From Aestuariispira insulae (lineage in GTDB: Bacteria; Pseudomonadota; Alphaproteobacteria; UBA8366; Aestuariispiraceae): a DNA stretch of 64,000 bases. Below are positions 17,484 through 25,487 of the stretch, one piece after another. The notes below the pieces were generated by a model. The model worked only from the letters and a program-made list of their open reading frames with translations. It had not been told where the DNA came from and did no database searches. Every line of letters begins with the position of its first letter. Positions within the stretch are counted from its first letter, which is position 1. The position numbers and the translations under genes are program-made. The DNA is taken from the NCBI RefSeq assembly GCF_003385955.1, contig NZ_QRDW01000012.1:1-64000 (forward strand), in the 5' to 3' direction.

Positions 17484-18743
17484 TCATCGGGCAAGTTTTT
17501 CTTCAGCCTTCAACCTTCGCTTGATCGTTTCCTCAACCCAGCTAGCAATATTCTCCCCCTCCAGGCGTGCTGCAGACTTGGCTGCCTCTTTGACTTCAGG
17601 GGATACACCATCAAGTTTCCAATATCGGGAAATCTTTTTATTCGGCAATGGTTTGGCACGAATTCGATGGCCAACAAGATTGACAATATTCGGAGTTGTT
17701 GGGTCAATCGCATGCGAGGACAGTGTTTTTGCTGCTTCGCCGATCTGACTTTGCCTGAAACGAATACATGGTTCCGCAAAGTAGCGATCAATGACATCTT
17801 GCAGGATGTACGGAAGCGGCTCCCGCCTGCGCATGAAACGCCAGCGTTCAAATTCCACTATCCGTCCGGAGCTCACAAACCGGCCAGGCCAGAACTTCAG
17901 CAACCATTCCGCTCCAAGAAGCAATTCCCTTCGGCATCGTGGATTATACTGTTCTATTTCGTGCAACTTTGGGATCAGTCCGGAGCGAAACAATCCAGCC
18001 CGCAGTTTTAGATGCTCCTGCAGGGCCCGGGCATAAAATGAGCAGCCCAGGAGACGAACCAATACCATCAACAGCTGGAAATAGATGATACTATGCAGCC
18101 AATAGCCACCGACAGCCTCATTTCCTCGGCACAGTATCATCAAATGTTTCTGCTGCAGGTCGAGTGCTGCCTTGGATACCAATGGGACTCTCGCCATACG
18201 GCTCAGTTCATTTCCACAAACGCTACAACAAGAAATCACCGAGCCGGCGGGTGTGCGCAGAGGCTCTATCGGTTTGCCGCACTGCTTGCACCGGTCAATC
18301 AGCTCACAACCATGTTTCGGACATATCGTGATGAATGAAAACCGCCAAAGGTGCTTGAAGTAGGGGGTCGCCTTCTTATCCAGACATATAGGACAATACT
18401 GCTGCCCATAGCTTTTGAATCCGGCTCCGGCCGGAGGGAACCAATCCATCCGGGATTTCTTCAATCGCTTAATAAGAAGGGAATTCTCATAACGTCGAAT
18501 TCCCATATTCATGAGAAACAGGGGATCTATACCCGTATGCTCAGCTAAAACTGAACAGAAAGATTTGGTGGCATTTCTATCCAGATCAAACCGATAGAGA
18601 CGGCCACCAGGCTCACAAATCGGATATAAATCCTTGGGTGCCAGACCATTACTCAACGCAATCCGTGTGAACCAGGATGACAATAATTCATCATGGTAAG
18701 GACGCGGCCGACCGAGCCAGAGCGAATGCCATTGATCAAACAT
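17484..18743 (-). CDS. tniQ: TniQ-family target-selection protein
   Basis: The start at 18743 (MFDQWHSLW) is preferred over 18773 because the conserved TniQ opening RPRPYHDELLSSWFTRIA follows directly. The protein is about 419 residues. It has a TniQ N-terminal domain, zinc-binding CPICL plus CPKHGCELIDRCKQCGKPI, and a further CCSVCG pair, followed by a ~230-residue C-terminal domain expected to read target DNA. TnsD of Tn7 is the same kind of protein and binds the end of glmS. Here the presumed target is the tRNA-Ser locus next to the right end. Unusually, tniQ is the first gene of the operon rather than following tnsC. Confidence 0.85.
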   Translation of the reverse strand: MFDQWHSLWLGRPRPYHDELLSSWFTRIALSNGLAPKDLYPICEPGGRLYRFDLDRNATKSFCSVLAEHTGIDPLFLMNMGIRRYENSLLIKRLKKSRMDWFPPAGAGFKSYGQQYCPICLDKKATPYFKHLWRFSFITICPKHGCELIDRCKQCGKPIEPLRTPAGSVISCCSVCGNELSRMARVPLVSKAALDLQQKHLMILCRGNEAVGGYWLHSIIYFQLLMVLVRLLGCSFYARALQEHLKLRAGLFRSGLIPKLHEIEQYNPRCRRELLLGAEWLLKFWPGRFVSSGRIVEFERWRFMRRREPLPYILQDVIDRYFAEPCIRFRQSQIGEAAKTLSSHAIDPTTPNIVNLVGHRIRAKPLPNKKISRYWKLDGVSPEVKEAAKSAARLEGENIASWVEETIKRRLKAEEKLAR

Positions 18744-18773
18744 GCGACTTATTCCGAAAGCGAAACAAATCAA

Positions 18774-18998
18774 TCACGCATAACTCCAGTTCAAGGGGGA
18801 GAATGCTTGATTACACATTATTATTAGCATACTATTTATTATTGCGGTAGCGGAATGTAATTCAGCTGTATGAAGCTACTTCGCTTCTGTCTCTGCCGAT
18901 TCAGAAGCATTCCCGTTTCCGAGTGTTCTGGATATCGCCGATCTCACAGCTTAACCTTGACCGGAAAACATTAAATAAACTGAGAAGGAAAACCTTCC
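18774..18998. other. Gene-free AT-rich spacer between tniQ and the metallophosphoesterase gene
   Basis: About 225 bp with an AT-rich stretch near 18809-18835 (TTATTATTAGCATACTATTTATTATTG region). The two neighbouring genes diverge from it, so it must hold promoters for the leftward tniQ-tnsABC operon and the rightward phosphoesterase gene. No CRISPR-like repeat or confident promoter pair was seen. Confidence 0.5.
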
Positions 18999-19754
18999 GT
19001 GAAAATCGCCGTCATGTCCGATCTCCATATCGAGTTTGAACCCTATAGGCCTGATCTGCCTTCAGACATAGATGTTGTAATCCTGGCCGGAGACATTGCC
19101 TTGGGTACCGATGGCATGGAATGGGCGAAAGAAAATCTGACTAATCATCAGGTGATCTATGTGGCCGGCAATCATGAGTTTTATCGGCATGACCTTCACC
19201 CCACGCTGGAAGCCTTAAAAGCGGCTTCCAACGATCACGTCCACTTCCTTGAAAATGAACAGATCGAAATTGATGGCGTGCGATTTCTCGGCTGCACCTA
19301 TTGGACCGACTGCGCTTCAAACGGCACGCCTGAGATATCGGCCGGGAATGTTGCAGGTGCACTGAACGATTTTCATGGAGCCATCATGAATGGAGAACGG
19401 AAGTTCACCATTGGAGATGCCTTGGACCTTCATAGGCAAAGCCGCACCTGGCTGGAAGCTGAACTCGCAAAAGACTATCCCGGGAAGACTGTTGTTGTAA
19501 CCCATCACGCACCGGTCATACATGCAGGCGCACCGATGTTTCATGGCGGCCCCATCTCGCCCGGTTTCGAAAATGCCCACGAAGATCTGGTCGCAAAATC
19601 AGGCGCCAGACTTTGGTGTTTTGGCCACACCCACTATGACTATGACAGGATCGTCGGAAACGACTGTAGAGTGGTCTCCAGTCAACGGTGCTACCCCAAA
19701 GAGAGGGCCCGGATGGGGTTGCCAGCTTTCGAGCCCAAAATAGTGGAAGTCTAG
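18999..19754 (+). CDS. Calcineurin-like metallophosphoesterase
   Basis: The 251-residue protein starts at GTG with GAGAAGGAAA upstream as ribosome-binding site. It has all metal-binding blocks of the family: SDLHIE (Asp8, His10), LAGDIA (Asp32), GNHEF near residue 57, THHAP and FGHTHYDYD. The substrate cannot be told from sequence; relatives cleave phosphodiesters of nucleic acids or nucleotides. It is cargo of the Tn7-like element, next to the right end and convergent with a broken exonuclease gene. A role in defence is possible but not shown. Confidence 0.8.
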   Translation: MKIAVMSDLHIEFEPYRPDLPSDIDVVILAGDIALGTDGMEWAKENLTNHQVIYVAGNHEFYRHDLHPTLEALKAASNDHVHFLENEQIEIDGVRFLGCTYWTDCASNGTPEISAGNVAGALNDFHGAIMNGERKFTIGDALDLHRQSRTWLEAELAKDYPGKTVVVTHHAPVIHAGAPMFHGGPISPGFENAHEDLVAKSGARLWCFGHTHYDYDRIVGNDCRVVSSQRCYPKERARMGLPAFEPKIVEV

Positions 19755-19855
19755 TAATTAGGGGCAGGCTTATACATTTCGGCGATAGCCGATATGACTC
19801 CCAAGTACCCGCGGATACCCAAAGCCAGAAAAAGCTGTGCAGTGCCTGCCTGAGA

Positions 19856-20379
19856 TTACAAACTCTTTTCAAGGAATGCCTTTGCCCACCATAAGGCATC
19901 GGCTTCCGCTCTATGGTCAGGTTCCTTTGAGTTTTTATTGCTTAAAATGTCCTGCCAACTTTCGGCTACTCCAGGGATGTTGGCCGCGATAATCTGAATG
20001 GAATGCAGAACCGGTTTATTATCAACGCCGGCTGTCTGATCCATCCCTGATCATATGCAGGCGCATCGGAAACCAGAAGTGTCTCAGCTATCTCCGCTTC
20101 AAAATGCTCGACAACTTTTTGGGCCGCGATCCCCTGGTCCAGTAAAAGTTCCTTTGAAATCCCATGAATGGTTTCGGATTCCAGTGACCAGCCTGTCCAA
20201 TAGTCCCAATCCTCAACCCAGTCCTGATCCGGATAGATCAACCAGGCGCCGGACTGGATAGTACCGTCGTCAAATAGATGGGCAAAACCCAGTTCGATCG
20301 GCCAGCCGCCGTAAAGGCTGGAGGCCTCCAAGTCAACGAAGGTTATCTTTCCGAGATTGTCTGGAAAGCTGATTTTCAA
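19856..20379 (-). pseudogene. Frameshifted DEDDh-type 3'-5' exonuclease
   Basis: Two frames together give one exonuclease. The first (20379 to about 20040) has the start KITFVDLEASSL with the Asp-x-Glu motif and SDAPAYDQG; the second (to 19856) has DNKPVLHSIQIIAANIPGV and ends HRAEADALWWAKAFL with the His-x4-Asp motif. The break is near 20035-20050, where GATCAG-GGATG-GATCAG forms a short repeat; an 11-bp duplication or a one-base loss would explain it. Without repair the protein lacks its last catalytic His and Asp. It may be a dead gene or a sequencing error. It is cargo between the phosphoesterase and the right end. Confidence 0.65.
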
Positions 20380-20490
20380 GCTGAAATCCGGAATTGCAAA
20401 GCTTCAGGGAAACAGAAACCTCATTATACAAGCCATTTCAAGCAATTGTATCTGATCTGCTAAGTACATTCCTTCAAAAATAGATCTGAT

Positions 20491-20557
20491 ATTTCCAACT
20501 TAGTCTGCAGGTATTCCAAATTAGAGTGACGATTCCAAACTGGTTTGAAGTCTGACA
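20491..20557 (-). repeat. Transposon right end with three tandem TnsB-type sites
   Basis: ATTTCCAACTTAG (20491-20503), ATTCCAAATTAG (20513-20524) and ATTCCAAACTGG (20532-20543) are spaced 22 and 19 bp and share the consensus ATTCCAAnYtaG. A weaker copy may lie at 20468-20484. The end closes with TCTGACA at 20551-20557, inverted copy of the left TGTCAGA. Tandem sites about 20 bp apart are the known layout of Tn7 right ends. Confidence 0.7.
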
Positions 20558-20575
20558 GAACCCAGGGTTTCCATA
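20558..20575 (+). repeat. 18-bp direct repeat, right copy, abutting the transposon
   Basis: Identical to 2133-2150. It starts at the base after the terminal ACA of the right end and lies between the element and the terminator of tRNA-Ser, so it probably represents the chromosomal half of the insertion site. Confidence 0.8.
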
Positions 20576-20577
20576 AG

Positions 20578-20617
20578 AAAAACCCCCGGAAACCTTAGGG
20601 TCTCAACGGGGGTTTTT
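20578..20617 (-). terminator. Rho-independent terminator of tRNA-Ser
   Basis: AAAAACCCCCG (20578-20588) pairs perfectly with CGGGGGTTTTT (20607-20617) around an 18-nt loop. It begins 5 bp after the tRNA 3' end in the direction of transcription. Being symmetrical, it can work both ways and shields the transposon from tRNA read-through. Confidence 0.85.
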
Positions 20618-20622
20618 ATATC

Positions 20623-20710
20623 TGGCGGAGTGAGGGGGATTCGAACCCCCGAGGGGTTGCCCCCAACACGCTTTCCAGGCGTGCGCCTTAAGCCGCTCGG
20701 CCATCACTCC
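20623..20710 (-). tRNA. tRNA-Ser (anticodon GGA)
   Basis: The minus strand folds into a class II tRNA: acceptor GGAGTGA/TCACTCC, discriminator G and encoded CCA, anticodon loop CTGGAAA in the stem ACGC/GCGT, a long variable arm (TTGGGGGCAACCCCTC region) typical of serine tRNA, and the T-loop GTTCGAATC. It is 88 nt with CCA. The Tn7-like element lies just downstream and leaves the gene complete. Confidence 0.95.
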
Positions 20711-20899
20711 AGTGATCTTGGCGTCCCTTAGAACACGGGTATGTCCCTCAGGCGCCGGGAAACTAGCGGATGAGGCCGGGTGGTGCAAGAGGGGTTTTAA
20801 CCAAAATGCCATTTTTTTGCCGCCCTTGCGCTTTTTTCCCCACATGGTAACGTGCGCTAGCGTTCACAATTGCACCTAACCGTCGGAAATCGCATCAAA

Positions 20900-21241
20900 A
20901 TGCTGCTTCTGCGCCTGATTGGTAGATTATTTCTGATCCTGGCTCTGGCCCTGCTCGGCCTGGGGCTTTACCTATGGCTGGGCGGTGAGGATATCATGCT
21001 GCCGGCGGGCAAGCTGTGGTTCGATCTTCATGTGGACAGCCTGCAATATGTCCAGGTCATCATCGAGCGCCATTTGGGCCTCACCGGCATCTGGCAGAAC
21101 TGGATCCAGAACGGGCTCTTGCAGCTGCAGGCCTGGGACGCGCTGGTGCGCCTCTTCATCTGGCTGCTGGTGCTGGCCGGGATCTTCATGATCCTGGGGC
21201 GTGACCGCTCACGACCGCGCTATACCTTCCGGAAGAAATAA
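20900..21241 (+). CDS. Small two-helix inner-membrane protein, unknown function
   Basis: The start at ATG 20900 is preferred over TTG 20870 because GGAAA precedes it. The 113-residue protein has an N-terminal membrane helix (LLLRLIGRLFLILALALLG), a ~55-residue amphipathic middle, and a second helix (LFIWLLVLAGIFMIL) followed by a short basic tail. No family is recognised. It faces lepA, with a shared hairpin terminator between them. Confidence 0.65.
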   Translation: MLLLRLIGRLFLILALALLGLGLYLWLGGEDIMLPAGKLWFDLHVDSLQYVQVIIERHLGLTGIWQNWIQNGLLQLQAWDALVRLFIWLLVLAGIFMILGRDRSRPRYTFRKK

Positions 21242-21256
21242 CCGCGCCTGAAAGAG

Positions 21257-21289
21257 AAAAGCCGCCCCCGGCATACGGGAACGGCTCTT
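21257..21289. terminator. Terminator shared by the small membrane protein gene and lepA
   Basis: AAAAGCCG (21257-21264) pairs with CGGCTCTT-side bases (21282-21289), with an inner CCCG/CGGG stem. For the minus-strand lepA transcript the hairpin is followed by CTTTTCTC, a T-rich tail. Confidence 0.6.
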
Positions 21290-21315
21290 GATCTTCTATT
21301 CCTTCAGCGCAACAC

Positions 21316-23118
21316 CTAGTTATCGCCCATTTTGAGCGCCTCCAGGAAGGCGGATTGCGGAATCTCCACCTTGCCGAACTGGCGCATGCGCTTCTTGCCC
21401 TCTTTCTGCTTTTCCAACAGTTTCCGTTTTCGGGTGATGTCACCGCCATAACATTTCGCGGTCACATCCTTGCGCAAGGCACCAACAGTTTCACGGGCAA
21501 TCACCTTGCCGCCAATGGCCGCCTGCAATGCCACCTTGAACAGCTGACGCGGTATCAGGTCCTTGAGGCGGGCACAGATCTGGCGGCCACGATATTCCGC
21601 CTGGGAACGGTGCACGATCATGGCCAGCGCATCCACCGGGTCACTGTTGATCAGGATCTGTACCTTGACCAAATCGCCTTCGCGATAGCCGACAATCTCA
21701 TAATCAAAAGAAGCATAGCCTTTGGAGATGGATTTCAAACGGTCATAGAAATCAAACACCACTTCATTGAGCGGCAGGTTATAGACGACCATCGCGCGGT
21801 TGCCCACATAGGTCAGATCCACCTGCTCTCCCCGGCGCTCGGTGCAAAGGGTCAGGACCGGCCCCAAAAATTCGTCCGGCACCATGATGGTGGCCTTGAT
21901 CCAGGGCTCCTCGATCCATTTGATCTTGGTGACATCCGGGTAATCGACCGGATTGTGCAATTCCTGCTCGGTCCCGTCGGTCATGCCCATACGGTAGACA
22001 ACGGAAGGCGCGGTCGAAATCAGGTCCAGGTCAAATTCGCGGTTCAGCCGTTCCTGGATAATCTCCAGATGCAAAAGGCCCAGGAAACCACAGCGGAAAC
22101 CAAAGCCCAGGGCCGCACTGCTTTCGGTATCATATTTGAAGCTGGCGTCATTGAGCGCAAGCTTGCCCAGGCTTTCGCGCAGATATTCAAAATCACTGGC
22201 ATCCACCGGGAAGAGGCCGCAGAACACCACCGGCACGGAGGGTTTGAACCCCGGCAGCGCCGCATCCGCCGGATCCTTCTCATAGGTGATGGTGTCACCG
22301 ACCTTACAATCATGAACGGATTTGATCGAGGCGGTGATGAAGCCCATCTCGCCCGGGCCCAATTCATTGACCATCACATGTTTGGGCGTGAAGACACCGA
22401 CCCGGTCCACATCATGGGTGCGACCGGTGGACATCATCCGCACCTTCGCCCCCTTTTTCAAAGTGCCCTCAACCACGCGCACCAGGATGATCACGCCCAA
22501 ATATGGATCATACCAGCTGTCAACCAGCATGGCCTGCAACTTGGCATTGGGATCGCCAACAGGGGCCGGCAGGTCGGTCACGACCGCTTCCAGCACATCC
22601 TGGATGCCGATACCGGTCTTGGCGGAGATTTCCAGGGCACCGGATGCATCGATACCGATCACATCTTCGATCTGAGTGCGCACCCGCTCGGGTTCCGCCG
22701 CCGGCAGATCAATCTTGTTCAGGACCGGCAACAGCTCCAGATCGCCATCCAAAGCCAGATAGACGTTGGCCAGAGTCTGCGCCTCGACCCCCTGGGAAGC
22801 ATCCACCACGAGAAGCGCGCCCTCGCAGGCCGCCAGCGAGCGGGAAACCTCATAGGCGAAATCCACATGGCCCGGAGTATCCATCAGGTTCAGGATATAG
22901 GTCTCACCATCCTTGGCCTTATATTCCAGGCGCACGGTCTGGGCCTTGATGGTGATGCCGCGCTCACGCTCCAGCTCCATATTGTCCAGGACCTGCTCCT
23001 TCATCTCACGATCGGTCAGGCCACCGCAGACCTGGATCATGCGATCGGCCAACGTGGATTTCCCATGATCAATATGGGCAATGATGGAGAAATTGCGGAT
23101 TTTGGATAAGTCGGTCAT
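21316..23118 (-). CDS. lepA: Elongation factor 4 (LepA)
   Basis: The 600-residue translational GTPase has the normal full length for LepA. G1 is AHIDHGKST near residue 15, followed by [19 protein letters not shown] and NKIDLP. The C-terminal domain unique to LepA ends in the basic [20 protein letters not shown] stretch. It acts on ribosomes, affecting initiation and elongation under stress. The start gives the canonical N-terminus. Neighbours are unrelated housekeeping genes. Confidence 0.97.
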   Translation of the reverse strand: MTDLSKIRNFSIIAHIDHGKSTLADRMIQVCGGLTDREMKEQVLDNMELERERGITIKAQTVRLEYKAKDGETYILNLMDTPGHVDFAYEVSRSLAACEGALLVVDASQGVEAQTLANVYLALDGDLELLPVLNKIDLPAAEPERVRTQIEDVIGIDASGALEISAKTGIGIQDVLEAVVTDLPAPVGDPNAKLQAMLVDSWYDPYLGVIILVRVVEGTLKKGAKVRMMSTGRTHDVDRVGVFTPKHVMVNELGPGEMGFITASIKSVHDCKVGDTITYEKDPADAALPGFKPSVPVVFCGLFPVDASDFEYLRESLGKLALNDASFKYDTESSAALGFGFRCGFLGLLHLEIIQERLNREFDLDLISTAPSVVYRMGMTDGTEQELHNPVDYPDVTKIKWIEEPWIKATIMVPDEFLGPVLTLCTERRGEQVDLTYVGNRAMVVYNLPLNEVVFDFYDRLKSISKGYASFDYEIVGYREGDLVKVQILINSDPVDALAMIVHRSQAEYRGRQICARLKDLIPRQLFKVALQAAIGGKVIARETVGALRKDVTAKCYGGDITRKRKLLEKQKEGKKRMRQFGKVEIPQSAFLEALKMGDN

Positions 23119-23214
23119 GGACGTTCCGGTTCAAATAACAGTCAAGCGCGCGCAAAATAGGCGTGAAACGCCCGGTTTGCAACGGTTTTAAGCAGACCCG
23201 CCCGGGCCGCCGGG

Positions 23215-23913
23215 TCAGAGGCTATATTCGCCGCGCACCAAGGCGTGCAGCCAATCGGTCAGATCATCGGTGATATGCTGCACATGGCCGCCTTCCGATC
23301 CAAAAGACGACCATTCCGCCTTGGTTTTCACCCAGACCGTCTTCATACCCATCTCCGCCGGCACCTTGAGGTTTTTGGCCATATCCTCGACAAAAACCGC
23401 CTTAGCCGGATCAACGTCAAATGCCGCCACCATCTTGTGATAGGGCTCGGCATTGGGCTTGGGCTGGTAATCCGCCGCGACGATATCAAAGGTCCCGTCA
23501 AAATGATGGGCGATACCGATCCGGTCCAGCACCGCATCCGCATGGGCGACCGTGCCGTTAGTGAAAATCAGTTTGCGGCCCGGCAATGCCTCAAGGGCCG
23601 TGTTCAGCCGGTCATCCCTCAAGACCGGCGAATAATCAATGTCATGGACAAAATGCAGGAATTTCGCCGGGTCCATGCCATGGTGATGCATTAATCCATT
23701 GAGGGTCGTGCCATGTTCCAGGAAATAGCGTTTCTGGATGGTTTTGGCTTCGGTGTGGTCAACGCCCAGGAAATCCGTGATAAAGGCCCCCATCTGTTTG
23801 TCGATTTGGGCAAACAGGTTACAGCGTTCGGGATAAAGGGTGTTATCCAGATCAAAGATCCAGGTTTCCGACGCCAACAGGCCCTGGGCAGCATTCATAT
23901 CATCGTCATCCAT
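23215..23913 (-). CDS. HAD-family pyrimidine 5'-nucleotidase
   Basis: The 232-residue HAD hydrolase (or 227 from the second Met) has motif I FDLDNTLYP, motif II IFTNGT and motif IV FVEDMAKNL. This set, with NLFAQIDKQM in the cap, is that of the alphaproteobacterial pyrimidine 5'-nucleotidase/Sdt1 group, which dephosphorylates UMP or CMP-type nucleotides. It lies downstream of a possible promoter region shared with the divergent DUF2336 gene. Confidence 0.85.
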   Translation of the reverse strand: MDDDDMNAAQGLLASETWIFDLDNTLYPERCNLFAQIDKQMGAFITDFLGVDHTEAKTIQKRYFLEHGTTLNGLMHHHGMDPAKFLHFVHDIDYSPVLRDDRLNTALEALPGRKLIFTNGTVAHADAVLDRIGIAHHFDGTFDIVAADYQPKPNAEPYHKMVAAFDVDPAKAVFVEDMAKNLKVPAEMGMKTVWVKTKAEWSSFGSEGGHVQHITDDLTDWLHALVRGEYSL

Positions 23914-24080
23914 ATTGAGGTTCCATTTCCCGTCTCAACCTTCTAAACGGGGTGCCGGGCCTTTCTACACGTTTCCGCGCCAGTCTCAAAGCCTGCAAAC
24001 GTATAACTTAATGACGCATATTAACTTGTCGCTCATCCTTTTACCGCTATCATGCTGGCAAGAGTAATCATTTTCCGAGA

Positions 24081-25451
24081 ATGTTTCAGACAGCCCGAAT
24101 GACGGACCAAGAATTCATCCCTTCCCACCCGCGGGTTCCGGCCCGGCTGACCTATGAGCAGGCCCGCGACCTTGCCGCGGAGGATGATCCGAAGATCAGG
24201 AAGGCGCTTGCCGAACATCCGGCAACGCCGCCGGAGATTCTCTATTTCCTGGCCAAGGATACGGATATCGACATCCGCCGGGCGGTTGCCTGTAACCCCA
24301 ATACGCCACGCCAGGCGGACCTGTTGCTGACCAGCGATGAATCGCCCGAAGTCCGGCATGACCTGGTGAACAAGATCAACCGCATCACCCCCGATCTCAC
24401 CGAAGACAAGCGTAAGGCGGTCTATGAAGTGACCGTGCAGATGCTGGAATTGCTGGCGGTCGATCAGGTTGTCCGGGTACGCCAGATCCTGGCCGATGCG
24501 ATCAAGGATCTGCCGGAGGTGCCAAAATCCCTGGTCCACCAACTGGCCACCGATGCCGAACTGATCGTGGCGGAGCCGGTCTTGCAATTCTCACCGGTTT
24601 TCAACGATGCCGATCTGGCCGACATCATCCACCAGAAACCGGTGCAAGGTGCCATCTCGGCCATATCCAGGCGCGCGCAATTGTCAGCCGACCTGAGCGA
24701 GGCCATTGTGGATAGCGGCGACCGGGATGCCATCGGCCATCTGCTGGAGAACCCAAGGGCCGAGATCAATGAAGGCACCATGAATACCATCCTGGACCAG
24801 GCCCCCTGCGTCCCCGCATGGCACGGCCCGCTGGTCTCACGGCCGAAGCTTTCCTCCAACGCGGCCCAGCGCCTGGCCTCCTTTGTCGCCATGAACCTGT
24901 TGGACCAGCTGCAGCAGCGCAACGACCTGGATGATGACACCTTGGTGGCGCTGACCATGGCGGTTGAAAAACGCCTGGCCGATGAGGCCAAGGCGGCCCG
25001 GGAGGAAGAGAAGCAAAAAACCTGGGAAGAAGAGGAAGCCGAGCGCGAAGCCGCTGAGGAGGAGGACGAGGCGGAAAACGGAGCAGAAGACGAATGGAGC
25101 ACCGATGACGAGGAGTTCCAGCATGTCCAGACCCTGCATCAGGTGGGCGGCCTGGATGCAGACGCGATCGACGAAGCCTTTGACGAGGATCGCAAGAAAT
25201 TTGTGATCGCCGCTGTCGCCATCCTGGCCGACCTGCCCTACGGATTAATCGGCAAAACATTTGGCCGCCCGCAGGCGCGTGAGATCACCGCCATTTGCTG
25301 GAAAGCGGGACTGAGCCCGCATTTTGCACGGCGGGTCCAGATGCAATATGCCCGGATCGATCAAAAAGGCCTGGTGTCACCGAAACCGGACGGCAGCTAC
25401 AGTCTGACGGAGCCGGCGATGAAAAAGATTCTCTTTGGATTGCAGGGCTGA
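24081..25451 (+). CDS. DUF2336 helical-repeat protein
   Basis: The 456-residue protein opens with ARLTYEQARDLAAEDDPKI, then alpha-helical HEAT-like repeats (KALAEHPATPPEIL, RRAVACNPNTP) that define DUF2336, a family largely restricted to Alphaproteobacteria. Around residues 295-350 there is a very acidic coiled segment (EEEAEREAAEEEDEAE), followed by a ~110-residue helical C-terminal domain. The function is unknown; the repeats suggest a scaffold or an intracellular regulator. A start at 24102 (MTDQEF) is also possible. Confidence 0.8.
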   Translation: MFQTARMTDQEFIPSHPRVPARLTYEQARDLAAEDDPKIRKALAEHPATPPEILYFLAKDTDIDIRRAVACNPNTPRQADLLLTSDESPEVRHDLVNKINRITPDLTEDKRKAVYEVTVQMLELLAVDQVVRVRQILADAIKDLPEVPKSLVHQLATDAELIVAEPVLQFSPVFNDADLADIIHQKPVQGAISAISRRAQLSADLSEAIVDSGDRDAIGHLLENPRAEINEGTMNTILDQAPCVPAWHGPLVSRPKLSSNAAQRLASFVAMNLLDQLQQRNDLDDDTLVALTMAVEKRLADEAKAAREEEKQKTWEEEEAEREAAEEEDEAENGAEDEWSTDDEEFQHVQTLHQVGGLDADAIDEAFDEDRKKFVIAAVAILADLPYGLIGKTFGRPQAREITAICWKAGLSPHFARRVQMQYARIDQKGLVSPKPDGSYSLTEPAMKKILFGLQG

Positions 25452-25466
25452 ACGGTCAAGCGGCAA

Positions 25467-25487
25467 AAGGCGGGATCACCCCGCCTT
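25467..25487. terminator. Hairpin between the DUF2336 gene and argB
   Basis: AAGGCGGG pairs with CCCGCCTT around a short loop. The stem overlaps the argB stop codon and lies 16 bp past the DUF2336 stop, so it can serve the two convergent genes. Confidence 0.5.

Larger units (their letters stand above)
2151..20557. mobile_element. Tn7-like transposon (tniQ-tnsABC) carrying an Ssp phosphorothioation defence locus
   Basis: The element spans 18,407 bp. The left terminus begins TGTCAGATCCCACACCAG and the right terminus read inward on the minus strand begins TGTCAGACTTCAAACCAG: 14 of the first 18 bases agree. TGT...ACA ends are the rule in the Tn7 family. Transposition genes tniQ, tnsA, tnsB and tnsC run leftward from near the right end, as in Tn7. 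Cargo fills the rest. The right end lies 65 bp beyond the 3' end of tRNA-Ser(GGA), and the tRNA is transcribed toward the right end, the same polarity as glmS and Tn7. No tnsE, CRISPR array or cas gene is visible, so targeting presumably rests on the single TniQ protein (inference). The flanks carry an 18-bp direct repeat instead of a 5-bp one. Confidence 0.85.

Noticed and set aside
13859-18998. A CRISPR array or cas genes making this a CRISPR-associated transposon
   Set aside because: No regularly spaced repeats and no Cas-like protein in the element; the gaps are too short for an array.
2146-20562. A canonical 5-bp Tn7 target duplication
   Set aside because: The five bases next to the left end are CCATA and those next to the right end are GAACC; only the longer 18-bp repeat matches.
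21355-23109. 584-residue frame antisense to lepA
   Set aside because: It is a shadow of lepA: composition is His/Gln/Ile-rich in a way typical of reversed codon bias, without family motifs, while lepA is unmistakable.
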